Source of the DNA: Welwitschia mirabilis
Taxonomy: Eukaryota > Gnetophyta > Gnetopsida > Welwitschiales
Direction: 5' to 3'
NCBI GenBank assembly: GCA_051453625.1
Contig: JBOZIK010000001.1
Span: 149,502,139 to 149,566,138, forward strand
Length of the DNA: 64,000 nucleotides
The notes beneath the pieces were generated by a model. That model searched no databases. It saw only the letters and a program-made list of their open reading frames with translations, and was not told the DNA's origin. A program made the position numbers and the translations under genes. This document shows, piece after piece, positions 36,363 to 46,192 of this stretch. The stretch's first letter is position 1. Each line of letters opens with the position of its first letter.

Positions 36363-37764
36363 TTAAACATCCTCCTCTTCTTCATCTTCACTCATGTCCA
36401 AATCATCATGCTCAGTGAGTGTTGATGACTGAGTAGTGGACTGAGTAGTGAAATTCATAAGTGCCATGAAAGATAATTTTTCATGTCCTTCAGATTCTTC
36501 ATCCGAGCTTTCTTCTTTTTCTTGTCCTTCAAAGTTATTCCAAGTGACTATTAGTGAGGGGTTCTTTAGGTCCTTCAGTTTCCTATTATTGATACCATTA
36601 TTTTTCATATGCCTAAAACTCTTGTTGAATCCTCTATCACTTGTTTTCAATAAAAATGCTTTAAAATTTCTTGTTAAAATAGCTACTTCATCTAATTTAT
36701 CTTTTGACCTATCACTTTTAATATCTTTGTGTATACTTTTAAAGAAAAACTTTTCTTTCTATTCTTAAAAATTTTTTAACTCATAAGTTTGAAGATTACC
36801 TTGTAGTTCATCTAGTGGCATCTTATTGAGATCCTTACTTTCTTTAATTGTAGTCAACATGGGTTCAAATCTCTTAAGAAGGGATATTAAGACTTTATTT
36901 ACTATCTTGACTTCGTCCTTCTTTTCTCTAAGAATTGCCATGAAGATTACAATGTTCATTAGGCTAGAAAATAATTCCTAAAGAGTATCTTCTTTATTCA
37001 TCTTAATCTCTTTAAATTTTGTAATCAACATCTGCATCTTTGCTTACTTAACAATGGGTGTTCCTTCATAAGCAATAGCAAGAATATCCTATGCTTCTTT
37101 GGTGGTCTTACTATTTACTATTCTCTTAAACTCATTTATAGTAATAGCATAAAAAATTAAATTTAAAGAATGAGGATCAATAATATCATTAGCTTTATCT
37201 AATTTAGTTCATTTATCTTTTGATTTCAACACTACTATAGAATTACCATTAACATCTTTTTGAGTTATGATAGGGTGGCTACAAACTATGATCAATATAT
37301 CCTCATAATATATATCAAGAGATCTAAGGATATTATTATTCTAGCCTTCTAATATTCATAGTTTATTCTATTGAACATTGGAGGTTTAGAAACAGATTTA
37401 GATGTCCCTTCATGAGCAATACCAAGAATATCCCATGCTTTTTTGACAGTCTCATTGTTTACTATTTTCTTAGACTCATCTATAGTCAGATCATGAAAAA
37501 TTACATTCAAAGCATGAGCATCAATAGTATCATTAATTTTATCTAATTTAGTTCATTTATCTTTTGTTTTCAACACTATCATAGAATTTTCATTAATATT
37601 TTCTGAGTTGTAATAGAATGGCTATAACCTATGATCAATATATCCTCATAATTTATATCAAGAAATATTAAGAATATTCTAATTGTAGCCTTCCAATATC
37701 CATAGTTTGTTTTGTCAAATAGTGGAGGCCTATAAACAGAGATATATTTTGTAATAAAACTCAT
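36363..37764 (-). pseudogene. gag: Copia gag (UBN2 type) with a 344-bp internal tandem duplication
   Basis: In minus order, the N-terminal gag motif reads RPPLFDKTNYGYWKATIRIF at 37579-37764, the UBN2 end reads ESKDLNKMPLDELQGNLQTY near 36790-36850, and a Ser/Glu-rich acidic tail covers 36363-36650 (SSDEESEGHEK, MSEDEEEED). The segment 37059-37402 is repeated at 37403-37746, duplicating the N-terminal block. The zinc knuckle expected between UBN2 and the acidic tail is not visible. Stops separate the parts. Confidence 0.75.
37059..37746 (-). repeat. 344-bp tandem duplication inside gag
   Basis: Units 37059-37402 and 37403-37746 align throughout ('ttcat.agcaat..caagaatatcc', 'tttagttcatttatctttt', 'gatcaatatatcctcata', 'aaacaga'). 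They have diverged by substitutions and small indels. Confidence 0.85.
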
Positions 37765-37814
37765 GAATAGGATTATTGAGTCAAAGATTAGTTAAAATTT
37801 TAGTGTTGATTCAA

Positions 37815-37834
37815 CTTGAACCTTTGATATCAAA
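37815..37834 (-). promoter_or_regulatory. Degenerate tRNA-Met primer binding site
   Basis: Read on the minus strand just after the right LTR: TTTGATATCAAAGGTTCAAG. It resembles the TGGTATCA..GC primer site used by plant copia elements and supports minus orientation. Confidence 0.55.
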
Positions 37835-39026
37835 TGTAGAATCTTGAATCCTAAAGGGAAGTGGGGATGAATAGGACTTCTAAAAAATTTAAACAATTAT
37901 TTCTACTTAATAAATAAATTATGATATAAAAATATATAACAAAATAAACTTAAAAAGTAAAACCAAAATAATGCACAAGATAGGATTTATAGTGATTCAG
38001 GATAGACCCTTCTTAACTCTTAGAAGATAGTTAATAATCAAAATTGTTCTGGATCTTTGTTGCTTCACTATCTACCAGGTTTTTAAGGCTAACCTTCAAT
38101 CTTACAACATGTACTTCTTTAGGCTAAGTCTCAACCTTCATAAACTAGACTTTTATAGGCTGAGTCTCAACTTTAATAAAATGAACTTTTGTAGGCTAAC
38201 TCTCAACCTCAATAAAATGCATAAGACTGAGTGAGGGGATGAAGCCTTTGTTCTTTTGATTACTTAAATGTAAGAACTAACAATGGAGTCTTATTGCTCA
38301 AATTTAGTACGAAGATAAGTGCTAAGTGAGAGAAGAAAGATGTTACAAAGATAAGCTCTTAAGATTAAGAATGTAATATCCTTTTTCAAAATCCATTTGA
38401 TTTTCTTTTCAAGGTTTTTGAGTGTTACCTCTTTAAATAGATTTTTTCAAAATATAATTGTTAGATAGTTTAAAGGCAATTTTACATTTGTAATGATAGA
38501 TTAGATGAAATAATGATTAGAAAACTATTTGAAAACTTATAATTTTACTCTAACTAGTTGATTCCTTGAAATATTAGATCAACCCAAGTAACTCATGTCA
38601 TTTGATCTAGTTGTCTCCTTTTTCATCTAGTTAACTCAAATGACTCATGTTCCTTGGTTCAGTTGCCCCCATCTAAGATCTCATTGACCACCTTTGTTTA
38701 GGTTTTGTTGACCCCACATGAGTCTACTCAAACCCATATGAAATAGTACATATTAAGAATCTTGAAAAGTACATTTCTATGTTTGTTCGACCCCATAAAG
38801 ATCTGATTGACCCCATATGAAGTAGCCCAAAATGTGTGTTTTTAGGTTTGGTCAACCTATAAATTAAATCCTTGGATAGAAAGTCAAGTTACTTCAATAA
38901 GGACATGTCTAAATCTTGACTATTTTTTGGTTATGGATCCTTTAATTTCTTGCATCTGTAAAATGACATTTCATTATATAAAGATTATGTTAGTTTAACA
39001 TCAATTGGTAATATAAAATTTTAACA
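37835..39026 (-). repeat. 5' LTR of the non-autonomous copia element
   Basis: It starts TGTAGAATCTTGAATCC, ends TTTTAACA, and aligns along its length with 33951-35155. The U3/R/U5 subdivision is not attempted. Confidence 0.8.
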
Positions 39027-39860
39027 GTCAATAGTGGATTATTTAAATGCTCTAGATGATCCAATTTGTTATCTGTCAAGCATTAAGCTATAAATTGTAA
39101 TAAAGAATCTATCTCTTATCCTTTTCAAATATCTTTTATCATTTCACAAATATTTTATCATGACATTACTCTATGCAAAGAATCCCATAAAATTGGAGAT
39201 AATGATAGTAAAACTCTTATCAAAATAGAGGAGTTCTACTAATGCAAATCCAGCTAGTAGAGGCTTATTAGGTGGAAGACACATCATTGAAAGAGGACCT
39301 AAAAGGAAAACATCTAAATCAAAGTTTAAATCTTGAGCTAAAAATAAGAAGAATAAGAAATATCATTATTGTTAGAAAAAGGAGCATTTCATAAAGGAAT
39401 GTAAAAAGCCAAAGGCAAAATAAAAGGACAAATAGAAGAGTGAAGATGCATCTACCTCTCATAGCAATGATGACAATGCTATTAATAGTAAACAATTTAG
39501 ATATATGTTCACATTTATAAGATTAATTGGACAAAGTGAATGGATTCCTAATTTATGAGATTTATGACACTTAATTCCAATTGTGTTTAACTTCACACAT
39601 GCCAAGAAACCAACAAGGAATAACTTCTAATGGGAACATATAATGAAGTAAAAATTATTTGTGTTAACATAGTTTAAACCAAGACTCATGATGAAATTAT
39701 AATAACTCTCATGAATTTCAAGCATGCAATAAAGATTAGGATAAAACTCATCTTTCTTAAAGTATTATATGCACCTAGTTGTAAATTCATTAAAGAGAAT
39801 AACATTCTAAGTCATTAGAGTTCTTATCATAATGAATGCTAGGAGAAAAGCAAACCTTTA
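39027..39860 (+). pseudogene. gag: Copia gag, 3' half, and protease remnant
   Basis: This continues the gag cut at 33950. A TLLYAKNPIKLE stretch lies near 39158-39195, then a basic region (RGPKRKTSKSK) near 39290, then a zinc knuckle near 39360-39402 reading YHYC-stop-KKEHFIKEC. The first cysteine of C-x2-C-x4-H-x4-C is lost and a stop is inside the knuckle. Beyond 39530 faint protease and gag-pre-integrase traces follow. No 3' LTR of this element is identified. Confidence 0.65.
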
Positions 39861-40440
39861 TAATTTGCTAAGTATAACATTTACTTCTAATACTGAATAG
39901 TTCTAAGCAAATCATAAACTTTATTAGTAAGATGCCAGTGTTATAAAGTAACAATTCTAAAGAGTTCATGCTTTGGTTATCCACATTTAATTACAAGACA
40001 TATAAGCTTATAAATGCATATGCCAAAAATCAAAAACTGTTAAGATTAAGTTATATGTAGTGGGCTAATGTTAATTTTATCTCAACATAATGAAGTTGAG
40101 TTTTCCATTTTATTCCCTTATACATCAAAGATTCCTAGTTGAATCCATATAATAACTTAATATTACTCTCTCAAGTTGCATTAAATTTATTCACTTTGAA
40201 CTTTGAACACATAGTTTTATAAAACGAAATATAATTATTATTTTTATTTTAATAGCTTTTACCACTACATCAAGTGGTGGGAGATAGATTTTACAAATAC
40301 ATCAAGGCACAGATGTTTTTTTGCTTAAACTACAAAGAGCAAAAAAAGTAAGGTATGCTAGAGATCCATAACTTATACAGTGTAGGCTGATAGTGGTAAG
40401 AACTGATGCAGCTAGTACCTAACCAACCCAAAATGCCAAG
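39861..40440. other. Unassigned stretch
   Basis: No domain is clear. It probably includes the decayed continuation of the plus-strand copia pol. Confidence 0.4.
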
Positions 40441-41399
40441 GCTCTGTGGTGGTAGGGCACTCCCACTTATGTTTTATGACTTCTATTCTCTCCCCAATCC
40501 ATGTGGGATTATTCATTAGCACTTGCCATCTCCTATGGCTTAATAACTTTGTTATCTCCTATGACTATCTACACTTTGTTGCCTTCTATGACTCTTTGTG
40601 GGTGCTCCTGCATCAACCAGCGCACCTTAGAATTGAGCTCTCCCTCGAGCTCCACATGCCACCTGCCTTGTTCCCTCAATGTGCTTCTTGTTTATGCCTG
40701 TAATTTCACAGGCCCTTCCCCTTCATCACCTGACTATTTTATCCCTTTACCTCTATCCATCACCATCTCCCTCCTTCTCTCCTTAGCGGTCTCTCTGTGT
40801 GCCTGTTTTTTAGTAATGTGCCATCTTGCATCTGTGACCTCCATGCACTTATTTCCATCCTTTACCAACTATAGCACTATGATCCTCCATTCTCATGTGA
40901 TTTTCCTTGCTAGTTTCTCCCTATGTTCCTTTTGTCACCTGTGCAGCACCTCGTGCTGCACTTCCCTTTCACTTACAGTTGACTTCTGAGCCACCTAAAC
41001 TGTACCATTAGGTCATCTTCTCCCTTCTAAACTTGCTTGCTGTGACAATTTCACCTACACCTGGTAACTGCCTGCCACTGCTTGCCTTCCTCACCACTCT
41101 ACCTATTGTTTACATCTTCCCTTACATTGTTGTCTTTGCACTCCTTTCTTACACCTGTGCTCTGTCATAGATTTGTTATGCTGATTTGCCCATGCATTGG
41201 TGAACTTCTCTTCTACTATGCCTTAGTGGTCTTTCCTCCTTGTATCTGTTGTGCCAGCTTTTTGCTCCCTCTATCATTCATCTTCATCAATGATGCATCA
41301 TGTTGTCCCTTATTACTATATGTTCCTCCATCGCTTCTTCCACCGTCTGAGTTCCTGCACCATGGACCTTCACCACACCTCCACGTTGAGTCTTGTTCT
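40441..41399 (+). other. GC-rich islet with overlapping open frames
   Basis: A sharply GC-richer, pyrimidine-rich block. Open frames are at 40446-40703, 40501-40989 (162 codons, Cys/Ser/Leu-rich) and 41082-41405 in different frames, with no recognisable domain. Low stop density is expected from the base composition, so I do not call a gene. A perfect 9-bp hairpin GTGCAGCAC-CTC-GTGCTGCAC lies at 40941-40961. The block ends exactly where the copia LTR starts at 41400. It may be a captured gene fragment or part of an unrecognised element. Confidence 0.4.
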
Positions 41400-41695
41400 T
41401 GTTAAAAACTGAAATAAGAAGAGGTCTGGAACAAGTAACTTAAATGGGAGGAATACTTATATTTCATTGATTAAAACAAGTTATAGTAATACATATAAAT
41501 AGGACAAATTCATAACTAGAGTTCCTGATTTTATGGAATCACTAACTCATGATAAACACTAACACCACTAACACTAATAACAGACTCCATTAATAGCCAC
41601 TACCATTGATAACAAGCTTCATTATTAGCCACTAATGATATGATAGAATAACTAACAAAAAAATCAAAATGAACAAATCAGAATTAAATCCAACA
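41400..41695 (-). repeat. 3' LTR of the copia element (296 bp)
   Basis: It starts TGTTAAAAACTG and ends AAATCCAACA. It matches 45792-46192 but lacks most of a short tandem-repeat expansion found there. Confidence 0.9.
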
Positions 41696-41712
41696 TCCTC
41701 CCTTAATTCTAA
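41696..41712 (-). promoter_or_regulatory. Polypurine tract
   Basis: On the minus strand, AGAATTAAGGGAGGA directly precedes the TGTTGGATTT start of the 3' LTR. This is the usual plus-strand primer of copia elements and fixes the orientation. Confidence 0.85.
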
Positions 41713-41719
41713 TTTTGAA

Positions 41720-43146
41720 AAACAACTACTCTAAGCATCTTTCTCAGCTTCACAAAAGCATCATACTTCAATGGTTTTGTAAGGATGTTAGCCACTTGAT
41801 CCTATGACTTACAATACTTCAATTAAATCTCCTTCTTGTCAAATAAATCCCTCAAGAGATTAAAACAAATATCTATTTTTTTCATCTCCCATGTACTATT
41901 AGATTCTTTGTCAAGTCAATAAATGAAATGTTATCAACAAAAATCTACATAGGACCTTCAATTGGATTGTGCATCTGATTCAATACATTGAGTAACCAAA
42001 TAGCTTTGTAAGCACTTGTTGATGTAGCAACATACTTTACTTTACAAGTTGACAGTGCTATGATGGACTTCTTCTTGAAAGACCATGAACAAATTGTAGA
42101 GCCATAGAAGAAGCAATACCCAGTAGTACTCTTCCAATCATCCAAATATCCTCCCCAATCACTATTAGAAAAATCAATAATAGAGCTGCTAGATGTAGAT
42201 TAAAATAGACTATAATCAAGAGTACCCTTTAAGTACCCCAAAATCCTCTTAGCAACTTGTAAATGAGACTGACGAGGAGCTTCCATAAATCTTCTAATCA
42301 TGCTGATACCATAAATGATGTTTGTCCTTGTAAAAGTGAGGTACCTTAAGCTTCCCACGATTTGCTTGAAATAGGTTAGATCAACAAATGATCCTTCTCC
42401 ATTCTTGGTCAATTTCATACCAATCTCTATTAGAGTTCTTGTGGAATTGCTCTCTTACATATTGAAATTTTTCAAAATTTTAGAAACATACCTCCTTTAT
42501 AAGATGAAAATTCCATCATATTTGTGAATAACTTTGATGCTGAGGAAGTAAGACATTAGTCCAAGATCTTTCATATCGAACTCTTACATCATGGATTTCT
42601 TGAAGTCTTCTATCATTTGGGGATTATTCCTATAAAGATTAAGTCATTGACATAAATACACAACAATAAAATATCACCAACACCATTGAGTTTTACACAT
42701 AGAGCATGTTTAGATGGACATTTCTTGAATCTAGCTTCATGAAAGAATGAGTCAATGTACTTGTTCCAAGCTCACGGGGCTTTCTTGAGACCATACAATG
42801 CCTTATTTAATCTATACATCTTGTATTCATTTCCTTGCTTCAAGAATCCAGGGGGCTACTTAACATAAACTTCCTCTTGAAGTGGACCATTTAGAAATGC
42901 CAACTTTATATCCATTTGATGGATCTTCCATTGATTCTAGGTAGCTAAGGCAATTATGAGCCTTATTGTCTCCATATGAGCTACTAGAGAAAACACCTCT
43001 TGATAATCAAATCTGGGCCTTTGTTCATATCCCTTTGCCACCAATCTTGCTTTATGTCTTTTTACTTCTCCATTTTCCTTCACTTTGATCTTGAAAACCC
43101 ACTTTACATCAATGGGTTTACAACCTTGTTAAGCATTTTCAAGCTC
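41720..43146 (-). pseudogene. pol: Copia reverse transcriptase and RNase H
   Basis: The minus strand reads, in order, the RT entry (ARLVAKGYEQ, near 43030-43065), HQMDIKLAFLNGPLQEEVYVK (near 42870-42930), NKALYGLKKAP (near 42780-42815), the active site CIYVNDLIFIG (near 42625-42655), then KNGEGSFVDLTYFKQIVGSLRYL and the RNase H segment WKSTTGYCFFYG to YVATSTSAYKAIWLLN (41945-42145). The RT active site is YVND where the family has YVDD, and the RNase H signature STxEAEY reads STCKVKY. Several stops interrupt it. The reading frame is otherwise easy to follow, so decay is moderate. Confidence 0.9.
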
Positions 43147-43836
43147 TCATGTGTTGTTTCGCTCAGTAGAATTTATTTCCTCCATCATAGCTTTCACCCA
43201 CTTAGGATCTTGAATAGCTTCTTCAAATGTGACAAGTTCACAATATGCATATATAGTAAAATGCACCATCTTTCCATCATCATCAATGGCATTATCAAGT
43301 GTTACCTCATAGTCTTGTAAGGTAACAGAAGGTTGTCTTTGTTTCTTTGACCTTTCAGAGACAGCAACTCTATGTGGTGAAGAAGGTGTAATTTTTTTGT
43401 TTGTTTTAGGAGCTTCGAATTGAGGAGCCTCTTCAATAATTTCAACAGGATGTCTCCATGGGTCTTTATGTGTGTCTAGATTCCAATTCCATGCTTCATC
43501 TTTAACAAAAATTACATCTCTGCCTATGATCACCTTCTTTATTATTGGATTAAAGAGCTTATAGCCACCATGTGTGTAACCCAAAAAGACAGTTTTCTCT
43601 CCACGATCATCAAGCTTTGTCCTCATTAACGCTGGTACATGAGTGTAAGTGATAGCGTTAAATACTTTAAGATGCCTTACTCTTAGCTTGAATCCAGACC
43701 ATGCTTCTACAGGATTCATATTTTTGACACTCCTTATTGGAGACCTATTTAATAAATAAACAGAACAAGAAACAGCTTCTCCCCAAAAAGATTTAGACAT
43801 CCCTTTAGCTTTCAACATGTTCCTAGACATGTTCAA
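43147..43836 (-). pseudogene. pol: Copia integrase C-terminal part to RT start (229-codon open frame)
   Basis: This is the longest intact frame in the window outside gaps. It contains MLKAKGMSKSFWGEAVSCSVYLLNRSP, a conserved stretch after the integrase core, followed by the VEAWSGFKLRVRHLKVFNA and FLGYTHGGYKLFNP motifs, and ends in the RT N-terminal motif EEAIQDPKWVKAMMEEI. The methionine at 43836 is internal to the ancestral polyprotein and is not a real start. Confidence 0.9.
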
Positions 43837-44400
43837 GATGGTTCTATTCTTCTATTTGGAAACTCCATTGTATTGTGGAGTGTAAGGAGGAGTGATTTGA
43901 TGTTGAATTCCATGTTCGTTAAGAAATATCTTAAAGTCATGTGAGATATATTCACCTCCACCATTTGTGCACAATATCTTTAAACAACAACCACTTTCTT
44001 TCTCCACATGAGTCTTGAACTTCTTAAAGAATGTAAAAACTTTAGATTATTTTGGTAATAAATAGACCCAAATTTTTTGAGTAAAATCATCAATAAAAGT
44101 TAAAAAGTACCTATTATTACCATTTGACTCGACGTTCATTGGACCACACATATTGGAATGAATAAGTTTCAATGATTGGATTGCTCACTAATTATTATCA
44201 GCTGTGAATGATAATCTACTATACTTTCCAAGTTTATAAGCTTTACATAGTTGATTTTGATGGTTTATGCTTGGTAAGACTTTCACCATGTTGCTTTGAG
44301 CAAGTAACTTTAAGCTTTGGAAATTTAGATGACCAAAACGTAGATGCCATAATCAAGACTTATTTTCCACCATTTCATTGAAGCATGTATAAACATCACT
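43837..44400 (-). pseudogene. pol: Copia integrase core
   Basis: The minus strand encodes SLKLIHSNMCGPMNVESNG near 44125-44170, LCTNGGGEYIS near 43945-43975, and TPQYNGVSK-stop-KNRTI near 43840-43880. In active elements the three catalytic positions are D in HxD.CGPM, D in xSDxGGEY and E in NGVSERKNRT. Here they read N, N and K. Each can result from a single G-to-A change in the codon. The catalytic triad is therefore fully destroyed. Confidence 0.85.
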
Positions 44401-44412
44401 AGAAATATCCAC

Positions 44413-44748
44413 TTAAAACATGTGATTTCTTATCAAGGATGCCTTAAGTACAAGTGTATCTTTTATGTCAAAAACTGAGAGATGGTTGTCCTGAAAGTAC
44501 ATTTCATACCCTTTCTCCAACAAGTAACCCATGCTAAGGAGATTTATCTTTATGTTAGTTACATAAAAAAAATCTGAAATATAATTATGATCTCCATTCT
44601 TTAACTTGATTAGAATTCGTCCTTTCCCCATCACTGGTACCATACTATCATTGGCAAATTTTACTTTGGAGTAGACAGACTCATCAAGGTTGATAAAGAG
44701 TTCCCATTTACTACACATATGGTTCGTGCATTTGGTATAAGAAACCAT
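44413..44748 (-). pseudogene. pol: Copia protease and gag-pre-integrase
   Basis: The frame contains CTNHMCSKWELF followed by KVKFANDSMVPVMGKGRILIKLKNGDHNYISDFFYV and INLLSMGYLLEKGY, typical of copia protease. The active-site DTG that should precede CTNHMC reads LIPN in the upstream frame, and a one-base deletion shifts the frame at this point. The overlap with the gag frame 44661-45092 is this frameshift, not a programmed one. Confidence 0.85.
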
Positions 44749-45771
44749 GTGTTGTATTTCAGTACCACCCTGGTGGTTGTTACCATCAAGAGAGCATGGT
44801 TCTGGTCATCATCTTCTTCTGCATAATGAGCCTTCTGATCATCCTCTTTATTTCTACGCTCATTAGCATAATGACCAAATTTATTGCAATTGTAACATTC
44901 AACATTTAACTTGTCATACCTTTCTTTATGATGTTCATAGCCCCAACCTCTGAAATTCTGATAATGATGATGGCTGGAAACTGACTTATTTTGATCATTA
45001 ATTGTTGCACCCAAATCCGTAACTATGGCCACCTTGATTTTTGTTATTGTAATGACCACTATGACCTTATCCTCTACCACATAAATTTCCATGCTTCTGT
45101 GTTGTTTCGCCAGCTTGTTTAGTTTTGATGGAACTTTGAAAGGCCTATTCGATTGGCTTCTCTAACTACCTCTTTTTTATTCATTACTCATGGGCTTACA
45201 AATTGCATGATACTTCATCAACTGTCATCGACGATAAATTATGGGCTTCTTCAATGGCCACTACGATATGCTCAAATCATGGCATTAGTGACCACATGAT
45301 CTTATCCATCTTAGCTTGCTCTTTGCACTCTTTTCCATAAATTTTCATTTGATTTATTATAGTGAGAAATTGACTTACATAACTTACCATAGTTTCGGAG
45401 GACTTCATTTGCAAGATTTCATATTGATGCCTTAAGGTTTTGAGCTAGATCTTCATGACCTTCTCTGCACCTTTGTATGTTTTCATTAATGTATCCCAGG
45501 CTTGCTTTGAAGTGTTTACTCTAGAGATCTTTTCAAAGACTTCATCATTAACTCCTTGATGAACGAGATACAAGGCTTTCTTGTCCTTCTTCTTGTTGTC
45601 ATGGTGGGTTGCCTTTTTTATATCACAAGCATTTACTCCTAGGTTAGCAATGCCATTCTTCATGATACTTAGCAATTCATGGTAGTCAAAGAGCACTCTC
45701 ATCTGGGCAGTCCAGCGATTGTGATTTTTCCCATCCAAGATAGGAGCCAAAATTTGGATCGAGCCGTTCAT
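44661..45771 (-). pseudogene. gag: Copia gag
   Basis: It starts MNGSIQILAPILDGKNHNRW at 45771, just inside the PBS. The UBN2 body follows (VNTSKQAWDTLMKTYKGAEK), then HQYEILQMKSSETMVSYVSQF with stops, a Gly-rich stretch, and the zinc knuckle CYNCNKFGHYANER near 44860-44905. The last cysteine of the knuckle has become arginine. Open frames are 45445-45771 and 44661-45092, with stops between them. Function when intact: particle formation and RNA binding. Confidence 0.9.
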
Positions 45772-45790
45772 GGCTATGGCTCTGATACCA
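45772..45790 (-). promoter_or_regulatory. Primer binding site, initiator tRNA-Met
   Basis: The minus strand reads TGGTATCAGAGCCATAGCC immediately after the LTR end. It contains the intact 12-base match TGGTATCAGAGC common to plant copia elements. Confidence 0.95.
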
Positions 45791-45791
45791 C

Positions 45792-46192
45792 TATTAAAAA
45801 GTAAAACAAGAAGAGGTCCAGAACAAGTAACTTAAACAGGAGAAATACTTGTATTTCATTGATTAAAATAAGTTACAACAATACATATAAATAGGACCAA
45901 TTCACAACTAGAGTTCCTAATTTTATGGCACCACTAACTCATAATAACCACTAACATCGCTAACATCACTAACACCACTAACATCATTAACACTGATAAC
46001 AAACTACATTAATAGCTACTAACACTTATAATAGACTCCATTAATAGCCACTAACACTAACAAACTACATTAATAGCTACTAACACTTATAATAGACTCC
46101 ATTAATAGCCACTAACACTAATAACAAACTTCATTATTAGCCACTAATGATGTGATAGAATAACTAACAGAAAATCAGAATTAAATCCAACA
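45792..46192 (-). repeat. 5' LTR of the copia element (401 bp)
   Basis: It is the same as 41400-41695 plus about 105 bases of tandem repeats. The first bases read TATTAAAAAG in place of TGTTAAAAAC, so the terminal TG is mutated. The outer end AATCCAACA is followed by CATTT. Confidence 0.9.
46000..46121. repeat. 61-bp tandem duplication inside the LTR
   Basis: 46000-46060 and 46061-46121 are nearly identical ('caaactacattaatagctac'... 'attaatagccactaacacta'). The 'actaacaccactaacatc' motifs just before are also repeated. This accounts for most of the length difference between the two LTRs. Confidence 0.9.

Larger units (their letters stand above)
33951..39026 (-). mobile_element. Non-autonomous copia element (gag only) with ~1.2 kb LTRs, inserted in another copia gag
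   Basis: Two direct LTRs (33951-35155 and 37835-39026) begin TGTAG and end TAACA. They enclose 2.7 kb carrying minus-strand gag but no protease, integrase or RT. A degenerate tRNA-Met PBS lies inside the right LTR and a polypurine tract inside the left LTR, confirming minus orientation. SIRE-like features are the UBN2 gag and PPT complements of the form 'tctccccctttt...tgac'. The flanking five bases (ATCCA left, GTCAA right) match at only three positions, so the target duplication is eroded or the ends were altered. Confidence 0.8.
41400..46192 (-). mobile_element. Ty1/copia retrotransposon, near full length, inactive
   Basis: All landmarks are present on the minus strand: LTR (45792-46192), tRNA-Met PBS, gag, protease, integrase, RT, RNase H, PPT and LTR (41400-41695). 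LTRs run TGTT...AACA. The order integrase before RT is that of Ty1/copia. Total length of about 4.8 kb is normal. Integrase, RT and RNase H carry substitutions at catalytic or signature positions, most explained by G-to-A change on the coding strand. The outer flanks do not match each other (GTTCT and CATTT), but the right flank matches that of the LTR at 26501. Confidence 0.9.

Noticed and set aside
36448-36768. 106-codon plus-strand frame
   Set aside because: Antisense of the acidic gag tail; the minus-strand reading fits a known gag architecture better.
40501-40989. 162-codon plus-strand frame as a gene
   Set aside because: Low-complexity Cys/Ser/Leu composition, overlapping frames and no domain; expected from the GC-rich pyrimidine bias of the islet.
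43000-43320. 106-codon plus-strand frame
   Set aside because: Antisense of the copia integrase/RT junction.
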